A DNA stretch of 7,869 nt from JBFXDI01 sp050181295 (GTDB lineage: Bacteria; Pseudomonadota; Alphaproteobacteria; Rhizobiales; Aestuariivirgaceae), in the NCBI GenBank assembly GCA_050181295.1, contig JBFXDI010000166.1, forward strand, positions 1 through 7,869. The letters run 5' to 3'. Position 1 is the first letter of the stretch; the number at the start of each line of letters is the position of its first letter. Positions 1 through 5,314 of this stretch are shown piece by piece. The translations under genes were made by a program, and so were the position numbers. The notes under the pieces are model-generated. The model made no database searches. It was given only the letters and a program-made list of their open reading frames with translations, and was not told the origin of the DNA.

Positions 1-1274
1 CCGCCGTTGGCCGCCAGCCGCTGGAAGTGCTTCGTCACCTTCTCGACCACGCCGTACTTGGCCTCGTCGGGGCAGTGCGGCGCCATGGTGGGCGAGCCCC
101 AGGTCTTCGGCAGCTCGCGATAGAGGTCGGCCATGCTCTTCTTGCCGGCGCGGTCGAGCATGCGGCACACCGCGATCGCCGAGACGAGCCCGTCGTCGAA
201 ACCGCGTCCGAAGGGCTCGCGGAAGAAGAAGTGCCCCGATTTCTCGAAGCCCGCCATGGCGCCGAGCTCGTTGGTGCGCCGCTTCATGTAGGAGTGGCCG
301 GTCTTCCAGTAGTCGGCCTTCACCCCGTTCTTCTTCAGGACCGGATCGGTGACGAAGAGGCCCGTCGACTTCACGTCGACCACGAAGGTCGCGCCGGGAT
401 GCAGGCCCGAGATGTCGCGCGCCAGCATCACGCCCACCTTGTCGGCGAAGATCTCGTTGCCCTCGTTGTCGACCACGCCGCAGCGGTCGCCGTCGCCGTC
501 GAAGCCGAGCGCCACGTCGGCGCCCGTCGCCAGCACCTTGTCGCGCATGGCGTGCAGCATCTCGAGGTCTTCCGGGTTGGGATTGTAGTGCGGGAAGGAA
601 TGGTCGAGCTCGGCGTCGAGGGGAATGACCTCGCAGCCGATGCGCTTCAGCACCTCGGGCGCGAAGGCGCCGGCCGTGCCGTTGCCGCAGGCGGCCACGA
701 CCTTGAGCCTGCGCTTGAGCTTTCCGCCGGAGGCGAGGTCGGCCATGTAGCGCTCACGCATTCCCTGGACCTGCACGAGCGCGCCGCCCGGGCGTTCCTT
801 CCAGCGCCCGCCGAGCACGATCTCCTTCAATGCCGTGATCTCGTCCGGCCCGAAGGTCAGGGGCCGGTTCGAGCCCATCTTGACGCCCGTCCAGCCGTTG
901 TCGTTGTGGCTCGCGGTCACCATGGCGACTGCCGGCACGTCGAGGTCGAACTGGGCGAAATAGGCCATGGGCGAAAGCGCAAGCCCGATGTCGTGAACGG
1001 TGCAGCCAGAGGCCATGAGGCCGAGCGTGAGCGCGTGCTTGATCGAGGCCGAGTAGGAGCGGAAGTCGTGGCCGGTGACGATGTGGGGTTTTACCCCGTG
1101 CTCGTGGAGATAGGTGCCGATGCCGAGGCCCAGCGCCTCGATGCCGAGCAGGTTGATCTCCTTCTCGAACAGCCAGCGCGCGTCGTACTCGCGGAATCCG
1201 GTCGCCTTCACGAGCGGGATGGTCTCGTAGTCGAAGGTGTTCGGCACGAGGTCGGATCGCGGCTTGACGAGCAT
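1..1274 (-). CDS. Phosphomannomutase/phosphoglucomutase, C-terminus cut by window edge
   Basis: Alpha-D-phosphohexomutase family enzyme that interconverts hexose 1- and 6-phosphates, supplying sugar-nucleotide precursors for envelope and exopolysaccharide. The window holds 424 codons from ATG at 1274; the gene continues past base 1. Visible motifs: the phosphoserine loop MVTASHNDNGW (catalytic Ser122), the metal-binding loop FDGDGDR (residues 258-264, three Asp), and the sugar-specificity loop GFEKSGHFFF (342-351) of domain 3. Most of domain 4, which binds the substrate phosphate, lies off the edge; about 500 residues would be a normal full length. A GGAG sits 10 bases before the ATG, and homologous-looking sequence starts within the first 20 residues. 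It lies 141 bases downstream of the DUF1289 gene on the same strand with a hairpin repeat between, so it is probably a separate transcript. The family is certain; PMM versus PGM preference is not decided by sequence. Confidence 0.95.
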   Translation of the reverse strand, partial: MLVKPRSDLVPNTFDYETIPLVKATGFREYDARWLFEKEINLLGIEALGLGIGTYLHEHGVKPHIVTGHDFRSYSASIKHALTLGLMASGCTVHDIGLALSPMAYFAQFDLDVPAVAMVTASHNDNGWTGVKMGSNRPLTFGPDEITALKEIVLGGRWKERPGGALVQVQGMRERYMADLASGGKLKRRLKVVAACGNGTAGAFAPEVLKRIGCEVIPLDAELDHSFPHYNPNPEDLEMLHAMRDKVLATGADVALGFDGDGDRCGVVDNEGNEIFADKVGVMLARDISGLHPGATFVVDVKSTGLFVTDPVLKKNGVKADYWKTGHSYMKRRTNELGAMAGFEKSGHFFFREPFGRGFDDGLVSAIAVCRMLDRAGKKSMADLYRELPKTWGSPTMAPHCPDEAKYGVVEKVTKHFQRLAANG

Positions 1275-1350
1275 GTGGCGGGGGCTCCGTTGCGGCAGGA
1301 GTGAGGCGTCTACAACGCAATCCGGGCGGAAAAGGGTCCGATTCTCCGTT

Positions 1351-1408
1351 CGCTCGTCCCCGCGGAAGCGGGGACCCAGGTGGATTCCCGCTTGCGCGGG
1401 AATGAGCG
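1351..1408. repeat. Paired-hairpin intergenic repeat, copy A
   Basis: Two perfect 8-bp stem-loops in tandem. The first is GTCCCCGC/GCGGGGAC (1356-1363 with 1368-1375, loop GGAA). The second is ATTCCCGC/GCGGGAAT (1384-1391 with 1396-1403, loop TTGC). An 8-base spacer CCAGGTGG separates them, and an outer CGCTC/GAGCG pair (1351-1355, 1404-1408) encloses both. It matches the architecture of copy B at 4515-4593. I recognise it as a dispersed alphaproteobacterial repeat because its translations give the familiar spurious peptide PRKRGPRWIPACAGMSG. It begins 7 bases beyond the DUF1289 stop codon, so it may shield that transcript's 3' end. There is no T-run to make it a standard terminator. Confidence 0.8.
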
Positions 1409-1415
1409 GCAAGTG

Positions 1416-1661
1416 CTAGAGCCCGTCCCCGGAGCCGAGTCTGGCGCGCCGTCCGCCCTTGCGGCGCTTCCTGAGGGTCAAGGTCTCGACCCTTTCGGGC
1501 AGGGTGTCCATGACGGAGCGCCGCTCGCCGGCCGAAAGCGAAAGCCAGCCGGCGATCTCGCCGCGCGTGCGCCCGCAGCCGATGCAGAAGCCGGTCTCGG
1601 GATCGATGACGCAGACCTTGACGCAGGGCGTCTCGACTTCGGGGTTGTAGAGCACGTTCAT
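1416..1661 (-). CDS. DUF1289 family small four-cysteine protein
   Basis: An 81-residue protein of the DUF1289 family, whose biochemical role is not established. The diagnostic N-terminal half reads TPCVKVCVIDPETGFCIGCG, with cysteines at 13, 17, 26 and 29 in a CxxxC-x8-CxxC arrangement, followed by the conserved RTRGEIAGW segment. The four cysteines suggest a bound metal or Fe-S cluster, which is inference. Residues 61-75 are very basic (TLRKRRKGGRRARL), which could contact nucleic acid or simply be a tail. ATG at 1661 is preceded by a weak GAAG, and the stop is TAG. It lies 76 bases downstream of the aspartic protease gene on the same strand, and may share the cobS-protease transcript unless the inverted repeat at 1687-1733 ends it. 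Two GANTC sites lie just upstream of its start. Confidence 0.88.
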   Translation of the reverse strand: MNVLYNPEVETPCVKVCVIDPETGFCIGCGRTRGEIAGWLSLSAGERRSVMDTLPERVETLTLRKRRKGGRRARLGSGDGL

Positions 1662-1676
1662 GGCTTCGAATGTAAG

Positions 1677-1688
1677 GATTCGGGACTC
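1677..1688. promoter_or_regulatory. Two adjacent GANTC (CcrM-type) methylation sites
   Basis: GATTC (1677-1681) and GACTC (1684-1688) sit 16 and 23 bases before the DUF1289 start codon. GANTC is the target of the cell-cycle methyltransferase CcrM in Alphaproteobacteria, where promoter methylation can alter transcription. They belong to a cluster of six such sites between 1194 and 1688. By eye I found only four others in the window, all beyond 6800. The sites are read directly; a regulatory effect is inference. Confidence 0.4.
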
Positions 1689-1733
1689 TGCCGCCAGATG
1701 CGAAACGCCGCAACTGCGGCGGTTTGCGGCAGA
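1687..1733. repeat. Nested inverted repeat between protease and DUF1289 genes
   Basis: An outer perfect 8-bp arm pair TCTGCCGC/GCGGCAGA (1687-1694 and 1726-1733) encloses an inner GCCGCA-AC-TGCGGC palindrome (1707-1720). The right arm can alternatively pair as GCCGCAA/TTGCGGC (1707-1713 with 1724-1730), so two mutually exclusive folds are possible. It begins 4 bases after the protease stop codon on the minus strand. That position fits a 3'-end or attenuation structure, but there is no T-run. Its function is not shown. Confidence 0.5.
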
Positions 1734-1737
1734 CGCG

Positions 1738-2451
1738 CTATTGCTGGAGGATGAGCGTGCCCTCCGACACGCGGAAGTTCGAAAGCCGGTTGAGGAAGCT
1801 CATCCCGAGAAGCGTGCCGCGCATGGCGCCTTCCGGCAGCACCAGGGCCTCGACGTCCCGCACCTGGATGTTTGCGATCTCCACCCGGTTGAGCGTCACC
1901 GGCGCGGCCTTGACGGTTCCGTTGGCCGTCGAGACGGCCGCCCGGAAGTCGAGCGAGAAGGGCTTGAGCCCGATATGCTCGGCGTCCTCGTAGGACATGA
2001 CGACCTTCGTCGCGCCGGTGTCGATCAGCACGGTGATCGGCGTCCGCTCGATCTCGACCCTGGCGACATAGTGGCCGTGGTCCCCGGCCTTGATCGAGAC
2101 GGACCGCCCGGCATGTGTGACCTGCTCCACCCGCTGGGCGGTCGGCTCGGGCGGCGCGGGCTCCTCCTGCGTCGTCTTCGGCTCGGCGAGGAACACGGAC
2201 GCCGCGTCGTTGAAATTGGCGCCGATGACGATGGCCGCGAGCGCGATGCCGCTCCAGTTCGATGCCTGTCGCGCCATGGACCAGGACGGCGAGAGAAGCC
2301 CTAGGAGAGCGGAGAGCGCCGCCACGACGAGGAGGACGCAGGCCATCGCGATAGGGGAGAGGCCGGAAAGGCTGGACAGCATCGAGGGATCGGCGAGGAG
2401 CGCCACGCCGCCTGCCACCACGCACAGGAACACGCCGAGCCAGCCGGCCAT
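1738..2451 (-). CDS. Membrane-anchored retropepsin-like aspartic protease (TIGR02281-like)
   Basis: A 237-residue clan AA aspartic protease. Hydrophobic segments at about residues 3-21, 32-53 and 67-80 place the N-terminus in the membrane. A Pro/Glu/Thr-rich linker follows (about 90-110), then a soluble protease domain. The catalytic motif is VLIDTGATKVVMS with Asp144-Thr145-Gly146, and the second structural motif is LLGMSFLNRL (214-223). Only one DTG is present, so an active enzyme would have to dimerise like retropepsins. The domain probably faces the periplasm; its substrate is unknown. The frame stays open 81 codons further upstream, but that stretch is Arg/Ser-rich and runs into cobS. 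I therefore start at the ATG at 2451, immediately before the first membrane segment. The Shine-Dalgarno sequence there is weak. It lies 100 bases downstream of cobS on the same strand. Confidence 0.88.
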   Translation of the reverse strand: MAGWLGVFLCVVAGGVALLADPSMLSSLSGLSPIAMACVLLVVAALSALLGLLSPSWSMARQASNWSGIALAAIVIGANFNDAASVFLAEPKTTQEEPAPPEPTAQRVEQVTHAGRSVSIKAGDHGHYVARVEIERTPITVLIDTGATKVVMSYEDAEHIGLKPFSLDFRAAVSTANGTVKAAPVTLNRVEIANIQVRDVEALVLPEGAMRGTLLGMSFLNRLSNFRVSEGTLILQQ

Positions 2452-2551
2452 CTTGAAAGTCCAAAGCCTTGTTGCGGGCGCCTTTCGCGCACCTTCCGCT
2501 CCAGAGGTATCACGGAGACGGAAATGGCCGATGAACGCGGTAGGGCGGGTT

Positions 2552-3364
2552 TTAGGGAACGAGGTAAGCAGCCGCGAGGAGGAGGCCGAGGATTTCCGCG
2601 GCGACCTGCGCCGCGCCCGCGACGTCGCCCGTCTGCCCGCCGAGGCGGCGGCTCGCAAGGATGGCGACCAGGCCCGCGCCCGCCGCGCAGGCAAGGGGGA
2701 GCCCCAGGAGGCCGAGCAGCAGCGAATGGGGCAGCAGCGCCAGCGTTGAGAGGATCCAGCCGATGAGCGCCGCCTGGCCCGCGATGGAGGACGATGGCGT
2801 GCCGGCGAGCGCCGAGAGCCCGTCGTTGCGGGCAGGGGGAAGCGCGTGCAGGAGGGCCGGCAGGGTGGCGCGGGAAAGCGCGCCCGTCGCTATCGTGACA
2901 GCGAGCACCGGCGGCCAGGCGCCGCCGCTCATCCCCAGGAGTGCTGTGAGCGCCGCCGCCTTGAGGCCGACCGCCAGGATCAGCGCCATGACGCCGTAGC
3001 TGCCGGTGCGGCTGTCGCGCATGATGGCGAGCGCCTCCTCGCGGGTCCTGCCGCCAAGGCCATCGGCCATGTCGGCGAGGCCGTCCTCGTGCAGGGCGCC
3101 CGTCAGGAGGAGGCTCGCGCCGATGCTGATGAGAGCGGCCGCGAAGGCGGGCAGGCCGAGCCAGGCGGCAAGAAGCAGGATCACGCCGCAGACCAGCCCC
3201 ACCAGCGCCCCGGCGGCCGGGAACAGCCGCATCGCGGCCGTCATGTCGGCCCCCTCGACGGGAGCTGCGACCGGCAGGCGGGTGAGAAAGCCGACGCTCA
3301 GGCGGAGCTCGCGGCTCCAGGCCGCAAGGCCGCTTCCTTCGCCGCCATGGAGGTCCCGCGGCAC
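2552..3364 (-). CDS. cobS: Adenosylcobinamide-GDP ribazoletransferase (cobalamin synthase)
   Basis: Inner-membrane enzyme joining adenosylcobinamide-GDP to alpha-ribazole or its phosphate, the step that completes the cobalamin nucleotide loop (called cobV in the Pseudomonas denitrificans scheme). It is 270 residues, a normal length. The signature ALHEDGLADMADGLGG (90-105) carries the acidic metal-binding residues. It is followed by MRDSRTGSYG (115-124) and a C-terminal GGQTGD (242-247). Several hydrophobic segments (about 49-70, 71-90, 124-145, 150-170, 197-217, 220-236) fit the polytopic family. The start is GTG at 3364: no in-frame ATG exists before residue 41, which would delete conserved sequence, and GGGGAAGGGAA lies just upstream. 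It is divergent from cobT across 70 bases. The name should not be confused with the cobaltochelatase subunit CobS. Confidence 0.95.
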   Translation of the reverse strand: MPRDLHGGEGSGLAAWSRELRLSVGFLTRLPVAAPVEGADMTAAMRLFPAAGALVGLVCGVILLLAAWLGLPAFAAALISIGASLLLTGALHEDGLADMADGLGGRTREEALAIMRDSRTGSYGVMALILAVGLKAAALTALLGMSGGAWPPVLAVTIATGALSRATLPALLHALPPARNDGLSALAGTPSSSIAGQAALIGWILSTLALLPHSLLLGLLGLPLACAAGAGLVAILASRRLGGQTGDVAGAAQVAAEILGLLLAAAYLVP

Positions 3365-3434
3365 GCTGCTATTCCCTTCCCCGCGCTATGGCTGTAAGCG
3401 GTCTCGGGCCTCACCATAGCCGCAAGCCTTTCCG
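3365..3434. promoter_or_regulatory. cobS/cobT divergent promoter region with 7-bp dyad
   Basis: This 70-base gap must hold the 5' signals of both divergent genes unless promoters lie inside them. It contains the inverted repeat GCTATGG (3385-3391)/CCATAGC (3414-3420) with a 22-base spacer. Each arm reads CATAGC outward, so the dyad may be an operator or back-to-back poor -10 elements. A purine-rich GGGGAAGGGAA (3372-3382) serves the cobS GTG start. cobT has no visible Shine-Dalgarno, and an in-frame TAG at 3417-3419 limits how far upstream it can start. I see no cobalamin riboswitch; there is too little leader for one. Confidence 0.45.
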
Positions 3435-4460
3435 ATGCAATCACCCGCCAAGACGCCGTTCGACGACATCCGCGCGCTCGTGCGCGCCCTTCCGGGCCCC
3501 GACCTCGAGGCGGTGGCGGCGGTGAGGGCCAGGGATGCGACGCTCACCAAGCCGCCGGGCGCGCTCGGGCGCCTGGAGGAGATCGCCGAGTGGCTAGGCG
3601 CCTGGCAGGGCACGTCAAGCCCCAAGGTCGAGCGGCCGCTCGCCGTCGTCTTCGCGGGCAACCACGGCGTGGTGGCGCAGGGTGTGGCGGCCTTCCCGCA
3701 GGCCGTGACGGCCCAGATGGTGGCGAACTTCCGGGCAGGCGGGGCCGCCATCAACCAGCTCTGCGCCGCCTTCGGCATGGGATTGAAAGTCTTCGAACTG
3801 GCGCTCGAGAAGCCGACCCGCGACTTCACGCAAGGCCCCGCCATGGAGGAGGCCGAATGCGCCGCCACCATCGCCTACGGCATGGAGGCGATCGCCGAGG
3901 GGGCCGACCTGCTCTGTGTTGGCGAGATGGGGATCGGCAACACCACGGTTGCCGCCGCCGTGGCGCATGCGCTTTACGGCGGCGCGCCGGAGGACTGGGT
4001 CGGACCCGGCACCGGGGTCGATGCCGAGGGCCTGAAGCGCAAGGCCGACGCGGTGCGAAAGGGTGTGACGCTCCATCGCGGCCAACTTTCCGATCCGCTG
4101 GAGGTGCTGCGGCGCTTGGGCGGACGCGAGCTTGCGGCGATGTGCGGGGCCATCCTCGCAGCCCGCACCGCCCGCATCCCCGTGCTCATCGATGGCTATG
4201 TGGCGACCGCCGCGGCAGCCGTGCTCCATGCCATCGAGCCGTCGAGCCTCGACCATTGCCTCGCCGGCCACCGCTCGGCGGAGCCCGCGCACGGCGCGCT
4301 GCTCGAGAGGATCGGCAAGACGCCGCTCCTCGATCTCGGCATGCGGCTGGGAGAAGCCTCGGGCGCCGCGCTCGCCGCCGCGGTGGTGAAGGCCGCAGCC
4401 CGGCTCCATTCCGGCATGGCGACCTTCAGCGAGGCGGGCGTCAGCGGCAAGGAGGAGTAG
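3435..4460 (+). CDS. cobT: Nicotinate-nucleotide--dimethylbenzimidazole phosphoribosyltransferase
   Basis: Cytosolic enzyme that transfers ribose 5-phosphate from nicotinate mononucleotide to 5,6-dimethylbenzimidazole, giving alpha-ribazole phosphate for CobS (cobU in the Pseudomonas denitrificans scheme). It is 341 residues, close to the family's usual length. Conserved blocks in order: TLTKPPGALGRLEEIA (36-51), VVFAGNHGVVAQGVAAFP (71-88), CVGEMGIGNTTVAAAV (161-176), WVGPGTGVD (188-196), DHCLAGHRSAEPAH (273-286), PLLDLGMRLGEASGAALA (297-314) and MATFSEAGVSGKEE (328-341). Glu307 in RLGEASG sits where I expect the family's general base. ATG at 3435 is the most upstream in-frame start possible, because TAG occurs at 3417-3419. 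There is no clear Shine-Dalgarno, so translation may be leaderless or weak. It is the only plus-strand gene in the window and is convergent with the PPOX gene. Confidence 0.96.
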   Translation: MQSPAKTPFDDIRALVRALPGPDLEAVAAVRARDATLTKPPGALGRLEEIAEWLGAWQGTSSPKVERPLAVVFAGNHGVVAQGVAAFPQAVTAQMVANFRAGGAAINQLCAAFGMGLKVFELALEKPTRDFTQGPAMEEAECAATIAYGMEAIAEGADLLCVGEMGIGNTTVAAAVAHALYGGAPEDWVGPGTGVDAEGLKRKADAVRKGVTLHRGQLSDPLEVLRRLGGRELAAMCGAILAARTARIPVLIDGYVATAAAAVLHAIEPSSLDHCLAGHRSAEPAHGALLERIGKTPLLDLGMRLGEASGAALAAAVVKAAARLHSGMATFSEAGVSGKEE

Positions 4461-4462
4461 CA

Positions 4463-4500
4463 AGTTACACATCCCCCTTGGGGGAGGTCGGCCGGCGCGA
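4463..4500. repeat. Short GC-rich dispersed repeat with TCCCCCTTGGGGGA palindrome
   Basis: The palindrome at 4472-4485 can form a 5-bp stem with a CTTG loop. It is followed by GGTCGGCCGGCGCGAG, itself rich in self-complementary GGCCGGC. It begins directly after the cobT stop codon. I recognise the stretch as a common Rhizobiales intergenic repeat whose spurious translation reads SPLGEVGRRE. Only one copy is in this window, so the repeat call rests on recollection. It could act as a weak 3'-end structure for cobT, but there is no T-run. Confidence 0.45.
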
Positions 4501-4514
4501 GACTTCGTACATTT

Positions 4515-4593
4515 CGTCACCCCAGCGCAGGCTGGGGTCCAATGAAGCCCGTCCGCTTGGCTCTATTCGATGCCAGCCTTCGCTGGCATGACG
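4515..4593. repeat. Paired-hairpin intergenic repeat, copy B
   Basis: Two perfect 8-bp stem-loops with 4-base loops: ACCCCAGC/GCTGGGGT (4519-4526 with 4531-4538, loop GCAG) and ATGCCAGC/GCTGGCAT (4570-4577 with 4582-4589, loop CTTC). A 31-base spacer beginning with CCA separates them, and CGTC/GACG at the outer ends encloses both. Stem length, loop length and orientation match copy A at 1351-1408. Five of the 16 stem pairs differ between copies, yet all remain paired. It lies between the convergent cobT and PPOX genes, where it may protect or terminate transcripts from both sides. Confidence 0.75.
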
Positions 4594-4599
4594 TGGGTT

Positions 4600-4630
4600 G
4601 AGATGACGGGGTATGCTCTCCCGCCATCTC
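4600..4630. repeat. Stem-loop in the convergent gap
   Basis: GAGATG (4600-4605) pairs with CATCTC (4625-4630). After one A/C mismatch, CGGG (4607-4610) pairs with CCCG (4620-4623), leaving a 9-base loop. It begins 20 bases beyond the PPOX stop codon on the minus strand. It is the best-placed candidate for that operon's 3' end, but has no T-run on either strand, so intrinsic termination is doubtful. Confidence 0.4.
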
Positions 4631-4649
4631 ATCCGTACGCTGCATCCCC

Positions 4650-5294
4650 TCAATAAAGCCGCGTGCGATAGCTTTCCTCAAGCCGCGCGTCGGCCTTCGC
4701 GAGCTCGTTCTCCGCGACCTTGGCACCGCCGGCGGTCTGCTCGAGTATGATCTGCGCCAGCGACGGCATGCTCCTGCGATCGAGCCGGCTGGTGGGATCC
4801 CAAAGGTGCGAGCGCTTGAGCGCCTTGGCGCAGTGGAAGAAGAGCTCATCGACCCGCACACAGATCGCAAGCTTCGGCGTTTTTCCGTTGACCGCCGCGA
4901 CGGAAAGGATCGCCGGATCGCGCGAAAGCCACGCCCGGCCGTTGATGCGCAGCATGTCCTCGAAGCCCGGCACGAAGAAGAGCACTCCGACATTCGGGTT
5001 GGCGAGGATGTTGCTCATCGTGTCCAGCCGGTTGTTGCCCGGCCGGTCGGGAATGGCGATCGTCGTCTCGTCCAGCACCCGCACGAAGCCCGGCGGATCG
5101 CCGCGTGGCGTGACGTCGGCGCGCCCAGATGCGTCCGCCGAGCTCAGGCACAGGAACGGCGAGCGCGCGATGAAGTCCCGCGCATGCACGTCGATCCGTG
5201 TCATGACCTTGCGGCTCGCAAGGTCGCCCGGAGTGCCGATCAGCTCGCGCAACGTCTCGGCCGTCTCGATCCGGTGCTCGTCGGTGGTCGCCAT
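4650..5294 (-). CDS. PPOX-family FMN-dependent flavoprotein (MSMEG_1061-like)
   Basis: Split-barrel pyridoxamine 5'-phosphate oxidase-like protein of 214 residues; the family binds FMN (some relatives use F420 or haem). Conserved stretches: CLSSADASGRADVTPRGDPP (49-68), the probable flavin-phosphate segment PDRPGNNRLDTMSNILANP (82-100), VGVLFFVPG (102-110), LRINGRAWL (115-123) and VDELFFHCAKALKRSHLW (148-165). This pattern matches the MSMEG_1061 group rather than true PdxH. A longer reading from GTG at 5318 would overlap the upstream stop codon as GTGA. I prefer ATG at 5294, because GGGAAGGGA lies at the right distance before it and nothing resembling a ribosome site precedes the GTG. It is the last gene of the three-gene operon, 20 bases after the large oxidoreductase. 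Its reaction is unknown; it could reduce or oxidise a product of that enzyme or supply reduced flavin. Confidence 0.88.
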   Translation of the reverse strand: MATTDEHRIETAETLRELIGTPGDLASRKVMTRIDVHARDFIARSPFLCLSSADASGRADVTPRGDPPGFVRVLDETTIAIPDRPGNNRLDTMSNILANPNVGVLFFVPGFEDMLRINGRAWLSRDPAILSVAAVNGKTPKLAICVRVDELFFHCAKALKRSHLWDPTSRLDRRSMPSLAQIILEQTAGGAKVAENELAKADARLEESYRTRLY

Positions 5295-5298
5295 GACA

Positions 5299-5307
5299 TC
5301 CCTTCCC
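5299..5307 (-). promoter_or_regulatory. Ribosome binding site deciding the PPOX start
   Basis: GGGAAGGGA on the minus strand ends 4 bases before ATG at 5294 (AAGG core 6 bases away). The competing GTG at 5318 has CGCCCT in front of it and no purine-rich motif, so the 214-residue form is favoured. Confidence 0.65.
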
Positions 5308-5314
5308 GGCCGCT

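Noticed and set aside
27..1304. Long plus-strand open frame (425 codons) opposite the phosphomannomutase gene
   Set aside because: It is antisense to a gene with clear catalytic motifs. Its translation is a His/Arg/Glu/Val-rich shadow typical of high-GC DNA, with no recognisable domain.
1237..1419. Small plus-strand frame containing PRKRGPRWIPACAGMSG
   Set aside because: The peptide comes from translating the paired-hairpin repeat, a known kind of spurious annotation.
754..1713. 319-codon minus-strand frame spanning the mutase 5' end, copy A repeat and DUF1289
   Set aside because: It is out of frame with two supported genes and reads through the intergenic repeat. The translation is Arg-rich low-complexity sequence.
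2452..2694. 81-codon N-terminal extension of the aspartic protease
   Set aside because: The stretch is Arg/Ser-rich, overlaps the cobS 3' end and precedes an ATG that leads directly into a membrane segment. The 237-residue form fits the family.
3365..3434. Cobalamin riboswitch upstream of cobS or cobT
   Set aside because: The gap is 70 bases, far shorter than the aptamer, and I see no B12-box.
3590..4591. 333-codon second plus-strand frame inside cobT
   Set aside because: It is a +1/+2 shadow of cobT that continues into the downstream repeats, and it carries no domain.
4472..4630. Intrinsic terminators at the hairpins in the convergent gap
   Set aside because: The stems are real but none is followed by a T-run on either strand, so I list them as repeats or inverted repeats only.
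4465..4653. Small minus-strand frame in the cobT/PPOX gap
   Set aside because: Its sequence (SLRWGDE, SPKGDV) derives from the two dispersed repeats. No ribosome site or conserved protein is evident.
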